DNA of 64,000 bases, taken from NCBI GenBank assembly GCA_002413745.1, contig DHXP01000018.1, positions 110,821 through 174,820 of the forward strand. Direction: 5' to 3'. A program made the position numbers and the translations under genes. This document shows, one piece after another, positions 53,091-63,040 of the stretch (position 1 is its first letter; every line of letters begins with the position of its first letter). The notes beneath the pieces are model-generated. The model did not search any database. It was not told where the DNA came from and was given only the letters and a program-made list of their open reading frames with translations. Source of the DNA: Flavobacterium sp. UBA5153 (GTDB taxonomy: Bacteria; Bacteroidota; Bacteroidia; Flavobacteriales; Flavobacteriaceae).

Positions 53091-55535
53091 TTATTCTCTA
53101 TAAAACACGCGTTTAACTCTTTGTGAAATACTTGTAAGGATTTCATAAGGAATCGTGTGTAATTGATTTGCCATAAAAGTTACCGTTGGGCTTTTTCCGA
53201 AAATTATTACTTGATCTCCTTCTTTACAATTGATTTCTGAAATATCGACCATTAACATATCCATACAAATACTGCCAACAATTGATACTTTTTGGTTGTT
53301 TATCGTTACAAAACCCAAACCATTACCCCAATGTCTTGAAATTCCGTCGGCATAACCAATGGGAATCGTGGCAATTTTTGTCGGTTTCTCGGCAATAAAC
53401 CGCCTTCCGTAACCCACGCTTTCGCCGGCTTGAATGCTTCTGATTTGTGAAATAACAGATTTTAGCGTGCCAACGTTTTCCAAAAATTTTTGTTCCTCAA
53501 CATCATTGGAAACGCCATAAAGTCCAATGCCAAGCCGAACCATATCGTATTGCGCTTGCGGAAAATTACTTATTCCCGAAGTGTTCAGTATATGGCGAAT
53601 GGGTTTTATTTGCAATTCGACCATCAATTTTGAGGATAATTTCTCGAATAAATCAATCTGTGAAAGCGCAAAATCTCGGTGTTCTAAAGCATCGCTCGTT
53701 GCCATATGCGACAAAACACTTCGTACCTTCACGAATTTATTTTCTTTTAAAGTCGCAATTAATTCGTCAAGATTTTCTTCTTCGAAACCCAAACGGTGCA
53801 TTCCCGTGTCGAGTTTGATATGAATAGGAAAGTGTTTCAGTTTTCTTTTTTCGGCAATTTTTAGAAACGCATTTAAGCCTTTTAAACTGTAAATTTCAGG
53901 TTCTAATTGATGCTGAATTATAGCCGAAAAACTTGTGTTTTCTGGGTTTAAAACCATAATTGGCAACTTAATTCCGGCATTTTTTAATAAAATTCCCTCA
54001 TCGGCGAAAGCCACACCAAGATAATCTACTTTATGATGTTCGAGCAATTTAGCGATTTCAAATCCACCGCTTCCATAGCCAAAAGCTTTTACCATAACCA
54101 TCATTTTGGTGGTGAGTTTTAGTTTTGATTTGAAAAAATTTAGGTTATGACTTATGGCGTTGAGATTGATTTCCAAAACGGTCTCGTGCGTTTTCTCCTC
54201 TAATGCGGCAACTATTTCTTCAAATTGAAAATGTCTCGCTCCTTTTATCAGAATCGTTTCATTGCCAAAATTCAAATAGTTAAAATTTAAAAAAAAGTCG
54301 GCTGTGTTTTTAAAAGTGACACAGTTGGTAAACTTGTCTTTAAACGCTGAAATGGTTTCTCCAATTCCAATAACCCGATTGATTTTATTGGATGTGATTA
54401 ACTGTGAAACTTTAGAATATAATTCCTCGTTCGACAAACCACTTTGGAAAATATCAGATAAGATTACTGTTTTGTTTTTGTATTGTTTTTGACTTTCCAG
54501 AAAATCCAAGGCGATTTTCAACGACTGAAAATCGGAACTGTAACTATCGTCAATAAGGGTTGTGTTGTTGATTCCGTTTTTGACTTTCAACCGCATTTCA
54601 ACAGGATATAGCCATTGCATACGGTTTTGAATGGTTGTTTTATCGTATTTAAAACTCAATAAAACCATCAAACAAGTAATGGCATTTTCTACCGAAGCTT
54701 CATCCTGAAAAGGAATTTCTATTTCGAAATTAGCGTTAGCATATCTAATTTGTAGAATCGTTTTGTCAGCGATTGCTTTTTTTACAATAAAAACATCGGC
54801 AGTTTCGTCCTTGCAACTCCAGGAAAATGTTTTAATTTTTGGGATAATAAGCGCATCAACGGCCTTATTTTTTTGATAAATTATTAGTTTTGAATGTTTG
54901 AAAAGTTTTAGTTTTTCTTTGATTTTTTTATCCAAATCTTCAAAGCCTTCATCGTGCGCGGATCCAATATTCGTAATAATTCCGATGGTTGGTTTGATGA
55001 TGACTTCCAATTTTTCCATTTCATTCATTTTCGAAATTCCCGCTTCAAAAATTCCCAGATTATGCTTTTCGTTAATTGAAATTACCGACAGAGGAACCCC
55101 AACTTGTGAATTGTAGCTTTTTGGACTTCGGATAATATTGAAATCAGGACTTAAAAGAAAGTTTAACCATTCCTTGACAATCGTTTTTCCGTTACTTCCG
55201 GTCAATCCGATAACGGGAAATTTAAAAAGATTTCGATGATCAGCTGCAAATTGTTGTAAAGCATCCAATGTGTTTTCGACAACCAAGAAATTGGACTTGG
55301 CTTCACATTCTTTTGGAATATGGGTAACCACAAAATTTCGCACCCCTTTTTCGATCAATGACGAAATGTAATTATGGGCATCATTGTTGGGTCCTACCAA
55401 TGCAAAGAAAAGCGTTTGAGAACCGTTTTGCAAAGAACGGCTATCAATGGAAATGTTTTCTATTGTGGCGTCAGGGTTGTCTCCAAACCATTTGGCCTGA
55501 AGGACTCGGATAATATTTTGGATAGTGAGTGTCAA
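53091..55535 (-). CDS. murF-alr: MurF-Alr fusion: UDP-MurNAc-tripeptide D-Ala-D-Ala ligase and alanine racemase
   Basis: An 814-residue bifunctional protein. Residues about 1-450 are MurF-like, with ATP motif GLTGSNGKTIVKEWL and central DDSYSSDFQSLKIAL. Residues about 455-814 are alanine racemase with the PLP Lys in MVKAFGYGSGGFEIA, RLGFEE, and catalytic Tyr near GRRFIAEKPTKIATIPIGYA. One chain makes D-Ala and adds D-Ala-D-Ala to the peptidoglycan precursor. This fusion is normal in Bacteroidota, so it is not a local event. Confidence 0.95.
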   Translation of the reverse strand: MTLTIQNIIRVLQAKWFGDNPDATIENISIDSRSLQNGSQTLFFALVGPNNDAHNYISSLIEKGVRNFVVTHIPKECEAKSNFLVVENTLDALQQFAADHRNLFKFPVIGLTGSNGKTIVKEWLNFLLSPDFNIIRSPKSYNSQVGVPLSVISINEKHNLGIFEAGISKMNEMEKLEVIIKPTIGIITNIGSAHDEGFEDLDKKIKEKLKLFKHSKLIIYQKNKAVDALIIPKIKTFSWSCKDETADVFIVKKAIADKTILQIRYANANFEIEIPFQDEASVENAITCLMVLLSFKYDKTTIQNRMQWLYPVEMRLKVKNGINNTTLIDDSYSSDFQSLKIALDFLESQKQYKNKTVILSDIFQSGLSNEELYSKVSQLITSNKINRVIGIGETISAFKDKFTNCVTFKNTADFFLNFNYLNFGNETILIKGARHFQFEEIVAALEEKTHETVLEINLNAISHNLNFFKSKLKLTTKMMVMVKAFGYGSGGFEIAKLLEHHKVDYLGVAFADEGILLKNAGIKLPIMVLNPENTSFSAIIQHQLEPEIYSLKGLNAFLKIAEKRKLKHFPIHIKLDTGMHRLGFEEENLDELIATLKENKFVKVRSVLSHMATSDALEHRDFALSQIDLFEKLSSKLMVELQIKPIRHILNTSGISNFPQAQYDMVRLGIGLYGVSNDVEEQKFLENVGTLKSVISQIRSIQAGESVGYGRRFIAEKPTKIATIPIGYADGISRHWGNGLGFVTINNQKVSIVGSICMDMLMVDISEINCKEGDQVIIFGKSPTVTFMANQLHTIPYEILTSISQRVKRVFYRE

Positions 55536-55898
55536 TAGTTTGTTTTATTTACTTATGTTTTTTGACAAGTTATTTGCAATCGATTTTTTATAATCTAAAT
55601 CGCTAGGTATTACAGTTTTCGTGGAGAGATTGCAAGTTTTTGAACAAAATTATAGACTTCAGCTATCCGACTGTTTTTTTTTCTTTTTTTAATAATTTTT
55701 CTAACTGAGATGTAATATCTTCATCTTGAATTATGAATATTTTTTTGGGTTTGTAAATCCAAAATGTTTATTCCCCCTCAAATTTAGTAAAATAAATTTA
55801 TAAGGGTTTTTATTTCGGAGTTTTCTCTAACAATCCTCTTAAAAAAATATTTCTTTTTCCGGATGATTTACTCTGTCCTCATAGCTTTTCTTAAATCC
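55536..55898. other. Intergenic region between murF-alr and ade
   Basis: AT-rich, 363 bp between two minus-strand genes. I find no credible gene, hairpin or repeat. A 34-codon open stretch on the minus strand (ending about 55660) lacks a start codon. The murF-alr promoter should be here. Confidence 0.5.
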
Positions 55899-57521
55899 TT
55901 ATTCCACTTCCAAGTCCACGAACGAAAAGGTATTCCCGCTAAACAATCCTTTGTCCGACAATTTCAAGTCGGGAATTACCAACAGTGCCATAAATGAAAG
56001 CGTCATAAAAGGTGCTTTCAAATTACTGCCCAATTCCTTCGCCATTGCGTCGATTTCCTGATATAATTTCCCGGTTTCCCAACCGTTTTTATCGCTCATA
56101 ATTCCGGCAACGGGCAAAGCCAACATTTTGTTTTCGGAGCCATTCACGGCGCAAATTCCTCCAGTATTTTTAATAATAAGATTGACGGCATTGCAAATTT
56201 CCTCGTCAGAAGTTCCCACAACAACAATATTATGACAATCGTGCGCCACAGAACTGGCGATGGCGCCTTTTTTCAAGCCAAAATTCTTGATGAAAGCAAT
56301 TGCTGGCTTCGTATTTTGATAGCGATTGACCACAGCCATTTTCAGAATGTCATTTTCCGTATCCGAAATGATTTTCCCGTTTTCTATTTTCGATTTGTGA
56401 TGAATTTCATTGGTGATTAATTGTCCTTCCAAGGCTTCAATTACACGAATTTTTGAACCGGAACCAGAAATTTCAAAATCGCTCACTTTTTTTGAAGTGA
56501 TATTAAAATTATTTGGTGTTTTGAACGGAACATGTTCAATAAATGATTTGCCGTTTTCGGCAACTAATTCGCCGTTGATATAGGTTTGTTGCACTTTAAA
56601 ATCAACCAAATCTTCGACCACGATAAAATCGGCGGCATCATTTTTTTTCAACAATCCTACATTGATTTTGTAATGATTTATGGGATTGATACAAGCGACT
56701 TGCAGCACTTTAAAAACATCAATGCCTTTTGCCACAGCACGAGCACAAAGCAAATTAATATGACCCGAAATCAAATCATCCGGATGTTTATCATCGGAAC
56801 AAAACATCATATTTTCATGATGTTCCGGCAGCAAATCTACCAGTGCTTCAAAGTTTTTGGCAGCACTTCCTTCTCGAATAAGGACTTTCATTCCCAAGGA
56901 TATTTTTTCCAAAGCTTCTTCATGTGTAAAACATTCATGATCGGTTGTGATGCCTGCGGAAATGTATTTTTGTATCGGTTCACCTCGCAATCCTGGCGCA
57001 TGTCCGTCAACCGGTTTGTCGAAATGTTTTGCCCAATGGATTTTCTTCATCACTTCTTCGTCATCAAATAAAACGCCGGGATAATTCATCATTTCCGCCA
57101 AATAATAAATGTCTGGCGAAGCCAATAATTCCTTAATTCCTTCTGAATCTATAATTGCACCGGCACTTTCGAATAAAGTGGCAGGAACACAGGATGGAGC
57201 GCCAAAATGAAATTTCAACGGCACTTTTTTGCTATTTTCAATCATAAAATAAACCCCATCTTTTCCCAAAACATTGGCAATTTCATGTGGGTCGGAAATC
57301 GTGGCAACCGTTCCGTGAAGTACGGCAATTTTTGCAAATTCGGAAGGAACGAGCATGGAACTTTCAATATGAATGTGAGAGTCTATAAATCCGGGAAGAA
57401 TATAGTTTTTTACATCGTGATTTTTCTCTATTATAGAAATGATTTTCCCATTTTCGACAGTGATTTCGCCAGCGTAAATGCGTTGGTTCATTATGTCAAC
57501 AATTTGTCCTTGAATTTGCAT
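55899..57521 (-). CDS. ade: Adenine deaminase
   Basis: A 540-residue amidohydrolase converting adenine to hypoxanthine for purine salvage. It has [32 protein letters not shown], the metal-site element [20 protein letters not shown] and [10 protein letters not shown]. The C-terminal domain carries [16 protein letters not shown] chose the ATG at 57521 ([10 protein letters not shown]). The preceding in-frame residues are hydrophobic but untypical. Confidence 0.93.
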   Translation of the reverse strand: MQIQGQIVDIMNQRIYAGEITVENGKIISIIEKNHDVKNYILPGFIDSHIHIESSMLVPSEFAKIAVLHGTVATISDPHEIANVLGKDGVYFMIENSKKVPLKFHFGAPSCVPATLFESAGAIIDSEGIKELLASPDIYYLAEMMNYPGVLFDDEEVMKKIHWAKHFDKPVDGHAPGLRGEPIQKYISAGITTDHECFTHEEALEKISLGMKVLIREGSAAKNFEALVDLLPEHHENMMFCSDDKHPDDLISGHINLLCARAVAKGIDVFKVLQVACINPINHYKINVGLLKKNDAADFIVVEDLVDFKVQQTYINGELVAENGKSFIEHVPFKTPNNFNITSKKVSDFEISGSGSKIRVIEALEGQLITNEIHHKSKIENGKIISDTENDILKMAVVNRYQNTKPAIAFIKNFGLKKGAIASSVAHDCHNIVVVGTSDEEICNAVNLIIKNTGGICAVNGSENKMLALPVAGIMSDKNGWETGKLYQEIDAMAKELGSNLKAPFMTLSFMALLVIPDLKLSDKGLFSGNTFSFVDLEVE

Positions 57522-57623
57522 TGAATTTATTTTTAAGAAAGAAATAATAGTCAAAAGTACTACCATTTTGAATTTATTTTTAAGGCTTCTTCAAATATTT
57601 AAAAATTAATTTTATTTTTTTGA

Positions 57624-57685
57624 ACCATTAAGATATTAAGTTTCATTAAGGTTTAATACTTAAAGGAACTTAATATCTTAGTGGT
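57624..57685. repeat. Long hairpin in the ade-recJ divergent region
   Basis: The arms at 57624-57644 and 57665-57685 share AAGATATTAAGTT / AACTTAATATCTT and extend to 21 bp with two mismatches around a 20-base loop. It lies between divergent genes, so it is not a terminator. It reads as a mobile or dispersed palindrome. Confidence 0.75.
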
Positions 57686-57790
57686 TTTTCTATTTTTAAA
57701 AATAAAATTGACTAATATTGTTTTAGATATTAGTGTTTTTAGAATTGTGCTAAAAAATCCTAAATCTAAAATCCTAAATCCCAACTCAAA

Positions 57791-59509
57791 ATGCGCTGGA
57801 CGATTAAAACCAAACCTGAACCTGAAAAAGTAAAACATCTTGCGCAAGCTCTGAATGTCGAAGAATTTGTGGCAATCCTATTGGTACAGCGTGGAATTGA
57901 AACGTATGAGGAAGCCAGAAAATTTTTTCGGCCAAGTCTGGACGATTTACATAATCCTTATCTGATGAAAGATATGGATAAAGCGGTTGAACGAATTGAA
58001 AAAGCCATTTCGGATCAGGAAAACATTCTCGTTTTTGGGGATTATGATGTCGATGGTACAACGGCGGTTTCGCTCGTTTCCTCCTATTTGAAAACCTATT
58101 ATCCAAACGTGGCGACTTATATTCCGGATCGTTATGATGAAGGCTATGGCATTTCTTTCAAAGGAATTGATTTTGCCGAGGACAACGGTTTTTCATTGAT
58201 TATTGCTTTGGATTGTGGAATAAAATCCATCAATCATGTGGCTTACGCCAAAGAAAGAAATATCGATTTCATTATTTGTGACCACCACAGACCGGGAGAA
58301 TTTTTACCCGACGCGGTTGCGGTTTTAGATCCAAAAAGAGACGATTGCAGTTATCCTTATGATGAATTATGTGGTTGTGGAATAGGTTTTAAATTGATTC
58401 AGGCTTTAGGCGAAAACCGAAGCCAAACCATAGAAGAGTTATTCCCATATCTGGATCTGGTTGCGACAGCTGTTGCCGCTGATATTGTTCCGATGACTGG
58501 TGAAAATCGGGTGTTGGCCTATTTTGGTTTGCAAGTCATTAACTCCGAACCAAGACCGGGAATCAAAGCATTAATTACTTCGTCAGTTCGACCTTCGGTC
58601 TCGGGTAACCAAATAAAAAAACAAACTTTAGATATTACCGACGTGGTTTTCGTCATTGCGCCGAGAATCAACGCTGCGGGACGTATAAAACACGGCAATC
58701 ACGCCGTGGCATTACTGTCGGAATTTGATTTTGAACAAGCACAACAATTTGCATCTGAAATTGAAAAATATAATTCCGAAAGGAAAGATTTGGACAAACA
58801 AATTACCAAAGAAGCGCTTGGTCAAATTGTGGAGAACGATGAAAAAGAACGTTTCACGACGGTGGTTTTTCAGGAGGATTGGCACAAAGGTGTGATAGGA
58901 ATTGTGGCTTCAAGATTGATTGAAACCTATTATCGACCGACATTGGTTTTTACGAAAAGTGGCGATAAATATGCAGCTTCAGCTCGTTCTGTCAAGGGGT
59001 TTGACGTATATAATGCATTGGAAAGTTGTTCAAAACATTTGGAGCAATTTGGAGGACATATGTATGCCGCTGGAATGACTTTATTGGAGGAAAACTATCA
59101 ACTATTCAAAGACGCTTTCGAAAAAGTAGTCGAACAAACCATTCATCCCGATTCGTTAACTCCCGAAATTTCGATTGATGCCGAGATAAATTTCGAAGAT
59201 ATCACGCCAAAATTAATTCGCATTTTGAAACAATTCGAACCTTTTGGTCCGCAAAATATGACGCCAATTTTTTTGACCAAAAACGTGAAAGACACAGGTT
59301 ATCCAAAGAAACTAGGAGCCGATGACGAACATTTGAAACTGTTTGTAAAGCATAACAATTCCGAAGGAATTCCCGCCATTGGTTTTGGATTGGGGAATAA
59401 AATGGAGTTGACAACGAATAAAAAACCTTTCGAAGCCGTGTATTGCATTGATGAAAATGAATGGAACGGGAAAGTTTCCATCCAACTGAGATTGAAAGAC
59501 ATAAAATAA
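57791..59509 (+). CDS. recJ: Single-stranded-DNA-specific exonuclease RecJ
   Basis: A 572-residue DHH-family 5'-3' exonuclease in recombination and mismatch repair. It has FGDYDVDGTTAVSLVSSYL, FIICDHHRPGEFLPDAVAVL (DHH), DLVATAVAADIVPM, APRINAAGRIKHGNHAV (DHHA1) and a C-terminal OB-like domain. Length is typical. The next gene follows by 14 bp. Confidence 0.95.
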   Translation: MRWTIKTKPEPEKVKHLAQALNVEEFVAILLVQRGIETYEEARKFFRPSLDDLHNPYLMKDMDKAVERIEKAISDQENILVFGDYDVDGTTAVSLVSSYLKTYYPNVATYIPDRYDEGYGISFKGIDFAEDNGFSLIIALDCGIKSINHVAYAKERNIDFIICDHHRPGEFLPDAVAVLDPKRDDCSYPYDELCGCGIGFKLIQALGENRSQTIEELFPYLDLVATAVAADIVPMTGENRVLAYFGLQVINSEPRPGIKALITSSVRPSVSGNQIKKQTLDITDVVFVIAPRINAAGRIKHGNHAVALLSEFDFEQAQQFASEIEKYNSERKDLDKQITKEALGQIVENDEKERFTTVVFQEDWHKGVIGIVASRLIETYYRPTLVFTKSGDKYAASARSVKGFDVYNALESCSKHLEQFGGHMYAAGMTLLEENYQLFKDAFEKVVEQTIHPDSLTPEISIDAEINFEDITPKLIRILKQFEPFGPQNMTPIFLTKNVKDTGYPKKLGADDEHLKLFVKHNNSEGIPAIGFGLGNKMELTTNKKPFEAVYCIDENEWNGKVSIQLRLKDIK

Positions 59510-59523
59510 TTATTTGCCATTAA

Positions 59524-60792
59524 ATGAAGAAAAAAGATCCTTACGCAGCCTTGCGTTATAAAGAATTCAATACGTTTTTGTTGATGCGTTTTGCCATAGT
59601 TTTTGCCTGGTCAATGCAATTTATTATCATAGAATGGCAAGTGTACAGTTTGACCAAAAATCCACTTTCTTTGGGGATTATTGGATTAATGGAAGTAATT
59701 CCGGCAATTTCGATGGCGTTGTTTGCGGGACATATTGTCGATCAAAAGGAGAAGAAAGGCTTGCTATTGAAATGTATTTTGGCTTTTTCGGTAATAAGTT
59801 TCGGCCTGTTTTTATTGACGTGGCCAAGAATGGTGGGCGGTTTTGAAACAAAAACAATTTTATATGGCATTTATTTTTTGGTTTTCTTGGGCGGCTTGGT
59901 TCGGGCTTTTCTTGGACCAACAATCTTTTCGCTCTTGGCATTAATCGTTCCCAAAAAAGTGTATCCCAATGCGGCCACTTGGAGCAGTTCGGTTTGGCAA
60001 ATCGGCGCAGTTGCAGGGCCTTCAGTGGCGGGATTTTCCATCACTTGGTTAGGAGTTCATTGGTCAATGTGCTTTGTTTTCGGGTGTTCCCTTTTGGCAT
60101 TGATATTATTGACGCAAATTGAAACCAAGCCTATTTTAAACCCAAAAATTGGGGAACCCATAATGGAAAGTTTGAAGGAAGGCGTGAAATTCGTTTTCAC
60201 CAATAAAACTATTTTCGGAGCTTTAACGCTCGATATGGTGGCGGTTCTTTTTGGTGGAGCGGTGGCGCTTTTGCCTATTTTTGCCCAGGATATTCTAAAA
60301 GTCGGACCCGAAGGATTTGGGGTTTTAAGGGCAGCTCCGGCAGTTGGCGCCTTGTTGACGATGTTTATTTCGGCTTATGTTCCTTTGTATAAAAATGCGG
60401 GGAAAAAGCTTTTGATGGCTATTTTCGCCTTCGGGGTTTGTATTATAGTTTTCGGGATTTCCACTATTTTTTGGTTGTCGGTACTCGCTTTATTTTTGAG
60501 CGGCGTTGCCGATGGAATTTCGGTGGTGATTCGTCAAACTATTTTGCAACTCAAGACGCCAGACCAAATGCGAGGTCGGGTGGCGGCAGTAAATTCGATA
60601 TTTGTGGGTTCGTCCAATGAATTGGGAGCTTTCGAAAGCGGATTGACCGCAAAACTGATGGGAACGGTTTCGGCAGTAGTTTTTGGTGGAACTATGACCC
60701 TTATAATAGTGCTTTTCACCGGTGCAAAATTGCCTTCATTCAGAAATCTGGATTTGCAAAAAGATTTGGAAGAACACGAAAATCAGGAGTGA
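59524..60792 (+). CDS. Major facilitator superfamily exporter (EntS/MFS_3-like)
   Basis: A 422-residue inner membrane protein with about 12 helices. The MFS cytoplasmic loop motif is AGHIVDQKEKKGLLLKC. It also has VGPEGFGVLRAAPAVGALLT and GRVAAVNSIFVGSSNELGAFE, typical of the EntS/MFS_3 group of efflux proteins. Substrate unknown. It is 14 bp after recJ and may be co-transcribed. A terminator follows. Confidence 0.88.
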   Translation: MKKKDPYAALRYKEFNTFLLMRFAIVFAWSMQFIIIEWQVYSLTKNPLSLGIIGLMEVIPAISMALFAGHIVDQKEKKGLLLKCILAFSVISFGLFLLTWPRMVGGFETKTILYGIYFLVFLGGLVRAFLGPTIFSLLALIVPKKVYPNAATWSSSVWQIGAVAGPSVAGFSITWLGVHWSMCFVFGCSLLALILLTQIETKPILNPKIGEPIMESLKEGVKFVFTNKTIFGALTLDMVAVLFGGAVALLPIFAQDILKVGPEGFGVLRAAPAVGALLTMFISAYVPLYKNAGKKLLMAIFAFGVCIIVFGISTIFWLSVLALFLSGVADGISVVIRQTILQLKTPDQMRGRVAAVNSIFVGSSNELGAFESGLTAKLMGTVSAVVFGGTMTLIIVLFTGAKLPSFRNLDLQKDLEEHENQE

Positions 60793-60824
60793 TTAGTTTT
60801 TTCAATTCGAAAGTTGTTCCATCA

Positions 60825-60857
60825 AAAAACCTATAAATTGAAGTTTTATAGGTTTCG
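60825..60857. terminator. Terminator between the MFS gene and the lipoprotein gene
   Basis: AAACCTATAAA and TTTATAGGTTT form a stem with a short loop between convergent genes. Confidence 0.75.
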
Positions 60858-60948
60858 GACAAGGAATGCCAAACTGGATTGTCTAATTTTTTTTCGTTTG
60901 GAGACATTGGTGTTTTATTATGGAAGTTTGACAGTTGTAAGGAGTAAG

Positions 60949-61566
60949 TTATATTTTCAGAACTAACTCAATTAAAGAGTTTCTTTTTGAATCTTGATTA
61001 GCATTTGTTGTCCATTTGTAACAAATCTTTTTTTGCTTGAAATATATGGTATCAATACAATATCCTTTAAATGCAGCATCACAACTTTCAGTTGTAAAAG
61101 ATTGTTTTTCCCCAGAAGCAATATTTAAAACTTCCAGATTATCTGTGTCATAATTAAGATAAGCAACATAATTTTGATTCAAATCATAAGCCAAATATTC
61201 GCTTATGGTTGTTACGTTTCCATTTTTATTTAGCGGTAAAATAAATCCAGTCCAACACGAACTGCCACAACCAGCGCGGAAAAGCAAATAATTGTCGTTT
61301 TCTGCTACAAATCTTGGAAGCCAAGCATCTGCACCATTTAAGTCAAAAGGGTAGTCAAGAGTTTCAAGTTTATTTTTGCGATTCCATTGTAAGAAACTCT
61401 GTTCGCCAATTTTCTTGAATTTAATGACATTACCATTTGATGTTACCATATCCTCCAAAACCAAATGGTTATCTTTTTTTGGTTTTTTTTCAATATTTGA
61501 ATGCTCGTAGTTTTTATTTCCGCACGATAAAAGTAGAAATGCTATAGTAATGATAATTGCTCTCAT
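60949..61566 (-). CDS. Predicted lipoprotein of unknown function
   Basis: A 205-residue protein from the ATG at 61566. MRAIIITIAFLLLSCGNKN is a lipoprotein signal with the lipobox LLSC (Cys15). The mature part has a WD/propeller-like feel (FLQWNRKNKLETLDYP, AGCGSSCWTGFILPL with three nearby Cys, DLNQNYVAYLNYDTDNLEVL). I do not recognise the family. It lies 30 bp downstream of lpxH on the same strand. Confidence 0.75.
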   Translation of the reverse strand: MRAIIITIAFLLLSCGNKNYEHSNIEKKPKKDNHLVLEDMVTSNGNVIKFKKIGEQSFLQWNRKNKLETLDYPFDLNGADAWLPRFVAENDNYLLFRAGCGSSCWTGFILPLNKNGNVTTISEYLAYDLNQNYVAYLNYDTDNLEVLNIASGEKQSFTTESCDAAFKGYCIDTIYFKQKKICYKWTTNANQDSKRNSLIELVLKI

Positions 61567-61596
61567 AGTTGTTATAGTGCTATTAATCCACAAGAT

Positions 61597-62352
61597 TCAT
61601 TCAAACTTCTTCAACTCAAAAGTCTTTCCATCAAAAACGCCATATGTAAAATAATTAATCCAGTCGCCTAGATTTACATATTCGGAGTTTTCGCCAACAG
61701 GGACTTTTAAGGGTAAGTGGCGATGACCAAAAACGAGGTAATTATAATGCTTGGTTTCCAGTTTTCTTTTGGCATAAAGGATGAGCCATTCGTTTTCTTC
61801 GCCGAGGAATTTTACGTCCTCATCGCCAGATATCAGCTTGTTTTGTACCGAAAGATAATGTCCCAGTCGCACGCCAATGTCGGGATGAAGCCATCGAAAC
61901 AGCCATTTTGAAAAAGGATTCGTGAAGACTTTTTTCATTCGTTTGTAACCCATATCGCCAGGGCCTTTTCCGTCACCGTGACCAATCAGGAAGGTTTTTT
62001 CGTTGAAAGTATATTCCTGATTGTCGCGATAAATGGGAATATTCAGTTCTTTCTGGAAATAATCATCCATCCACAAATCGTGATTACCCACGAAGAAATA
62101 AATAGGAATTCCGCTGTCGCGAATCTCAGCGAGTTTTCCAAGAATTCGCACAAAACCTTTGGGAACCACTGTTTTGTATTCGAACCAAAAATCAAATAAA
62201 TCGCCCAGAAGAAAAATAGCTTCGGCATCTCCCTTAACTTCGTCGAGCCAAGCCACAAATTTTTGTTCTCTTGGAAAACTCAATTCAGGAGTTGGCGCGC
62301 CAAAATGCTGATCGGAGGCGAAATATATTTTTTTGTTGGGAGTGATTTGCAT
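61597..62352 (-). CDS. lpxH: UDP-2,3-diacylglucosamine hydrolase
   Basis: A 251-residue metallophosphoesterase of lipid A synthesis that makes 2,3-diacylglucosamine 1-phosphate. It has FASDQHFGAPTPE, LLGDLFDFWFEY, FVGNHDLWM, LIGHGDGKGPGD and VFGHRHLPL in order, giving all the metal ligands. It begins 23 bp after the queD stop, so the queD-lpxH-lipoprotein genes probably form one unit. Confidence 0.93.
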   Translation of the reverse strand: MQITPNKKIYFASDQHFGAPTPELSFPREQKFVAWLDEVKGDAEAIFLLGDLFDFWFEYKTVVPKGFVRILGKLAEIRDSGIPIYFFVGNHDLWMDDYFQKELNIPIYRDNQEYTFNEKTFLIGHGDGKGPGDMGYKRMKKVFTNPFSKWLFRWLHPDIGVRLGHYLSVQNKLISGDEDVKFLGEENEWLILYAKRKLETKHYNYLVFGHRHLPLKVPVGENSEYVNLGDWINYFTYGVFDGKTFELKKFE

Positions 62353-62375
62353 AAAGCTAAAGTAGGGATTTTGAA

Positions 62376-62828
62376 TTACAAATTATCACTTGCAAACCAT
62401 TCGGCGAAGGAAGATTCTGTTTCTTGCAATTTTAGGGAAAAAAGACCAATATTTTCGGGCAATCGGCTGATTATTCTTTTTGAAAAATCGACCACCATAT
62501 TTTCGCTCGTGGGTTGGTAATCCACTAAAATTACGTGATGTCCACGGTTTTTTAGTTCGTTTGCCAATTCGATATGGGGTGTCGTTTCGTTGAAAACCGT
62601 GGCGTGATCAAATTGGTCTACGATTTCCTCTATCACTATTTTTTTCAAATCCGTAAAATCGATAACCATTCCAAATTTCACATCGCTCCTGTCTACAATT
62701 GGCGTCCCTATTACGGTTACCGACAATTTATAACTATGTCCATGCACGTTTTTACACTTCCCGTCATAGCCATACAAGGCGTGACCGGTTTCGAAACTAA
62801 ACTTTTTTGTAATTCTGATTTTGCTCAT
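62376..62828 (-). CDS. queD: 6-carboxytetrahydropterin synthase / PTPS-family protein
   Basis: A 150-residue T-fold enzyme. It has FSFETGHALYG and CKNVHGHSYKLSV (Cys and His pair for Zn and catalysis), GMVIDFTDLKKIV, and PTSENMVVDFSKRI. These fit QueD of queuosine synthesis. No other queuosine gene is in view. Confidence 0.9.
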   Translation of the reverse strand: MSKIRITKKFSFETGHALYGYDGKCKNVHGHSYKLSVTVIGTPIVDRSDVKFGMVIDFTDLKKIVIEEIVDQFDHATVFNETTPHIELANELKNRGHHVILVDYQPTSENMVVDFSKRIISRLPENIGLFSLKLQETESSFAEWFASDNL

Positions 62829-62860
62829 TCTGTTTTATTTTGAGTGCAAATTTAACACAT

Positions 62861-63037
62861 CTACTTCTTTTCGTCTGCTTTTTTCGCCCAATAATACATC
62901 CAATAGGCAACCCCAATCAATAAGACAAAGGGGAGAAACGAGCCAATGATTACTCCAGTTTGATAATTACTGTCTGGTGCTTCCTTTAATTTTTCTGCAA
63001 CATTTACTTGTAGCAGGGGCAAGATGAGGTGGATCAT
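62861..63037 (-). CDS. Small 58-residue membrane protein
   Basis: This short frame, ATG at 63037 and TAG at 62861, encodes a 58-residue protein with a charged middle (EKLKEAPDSNY) and one membrane helix (VIIGSFLPFVLLIGVAYWMYYW) followed by a basic/acidic tail AKKADEKK. The start lies 3 bp after the stop of the enoyl-CoA hydratase gene on the same strand, which supports a real coupled gene. Family unknown. Confidence 0.65.
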   Translation of the reverse strand: MIHLILPLLQVNVAEKLKEAPDSNYQTGVIIGSFLPFVLLIGVAYWMYYWAKKADEKK

Positions 63038-63040
63038 TGC

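Noticed and set aside
53091-55535. Novel gene fusion of murF and alr
   Set aside because: The fusion is common in Bacteroidota and not special to this genome.
56586-57071. A 161-residue plus-strand frame inside ade
   Set aside because: Antisense shadow of a conserved gene, with no start context or domain.
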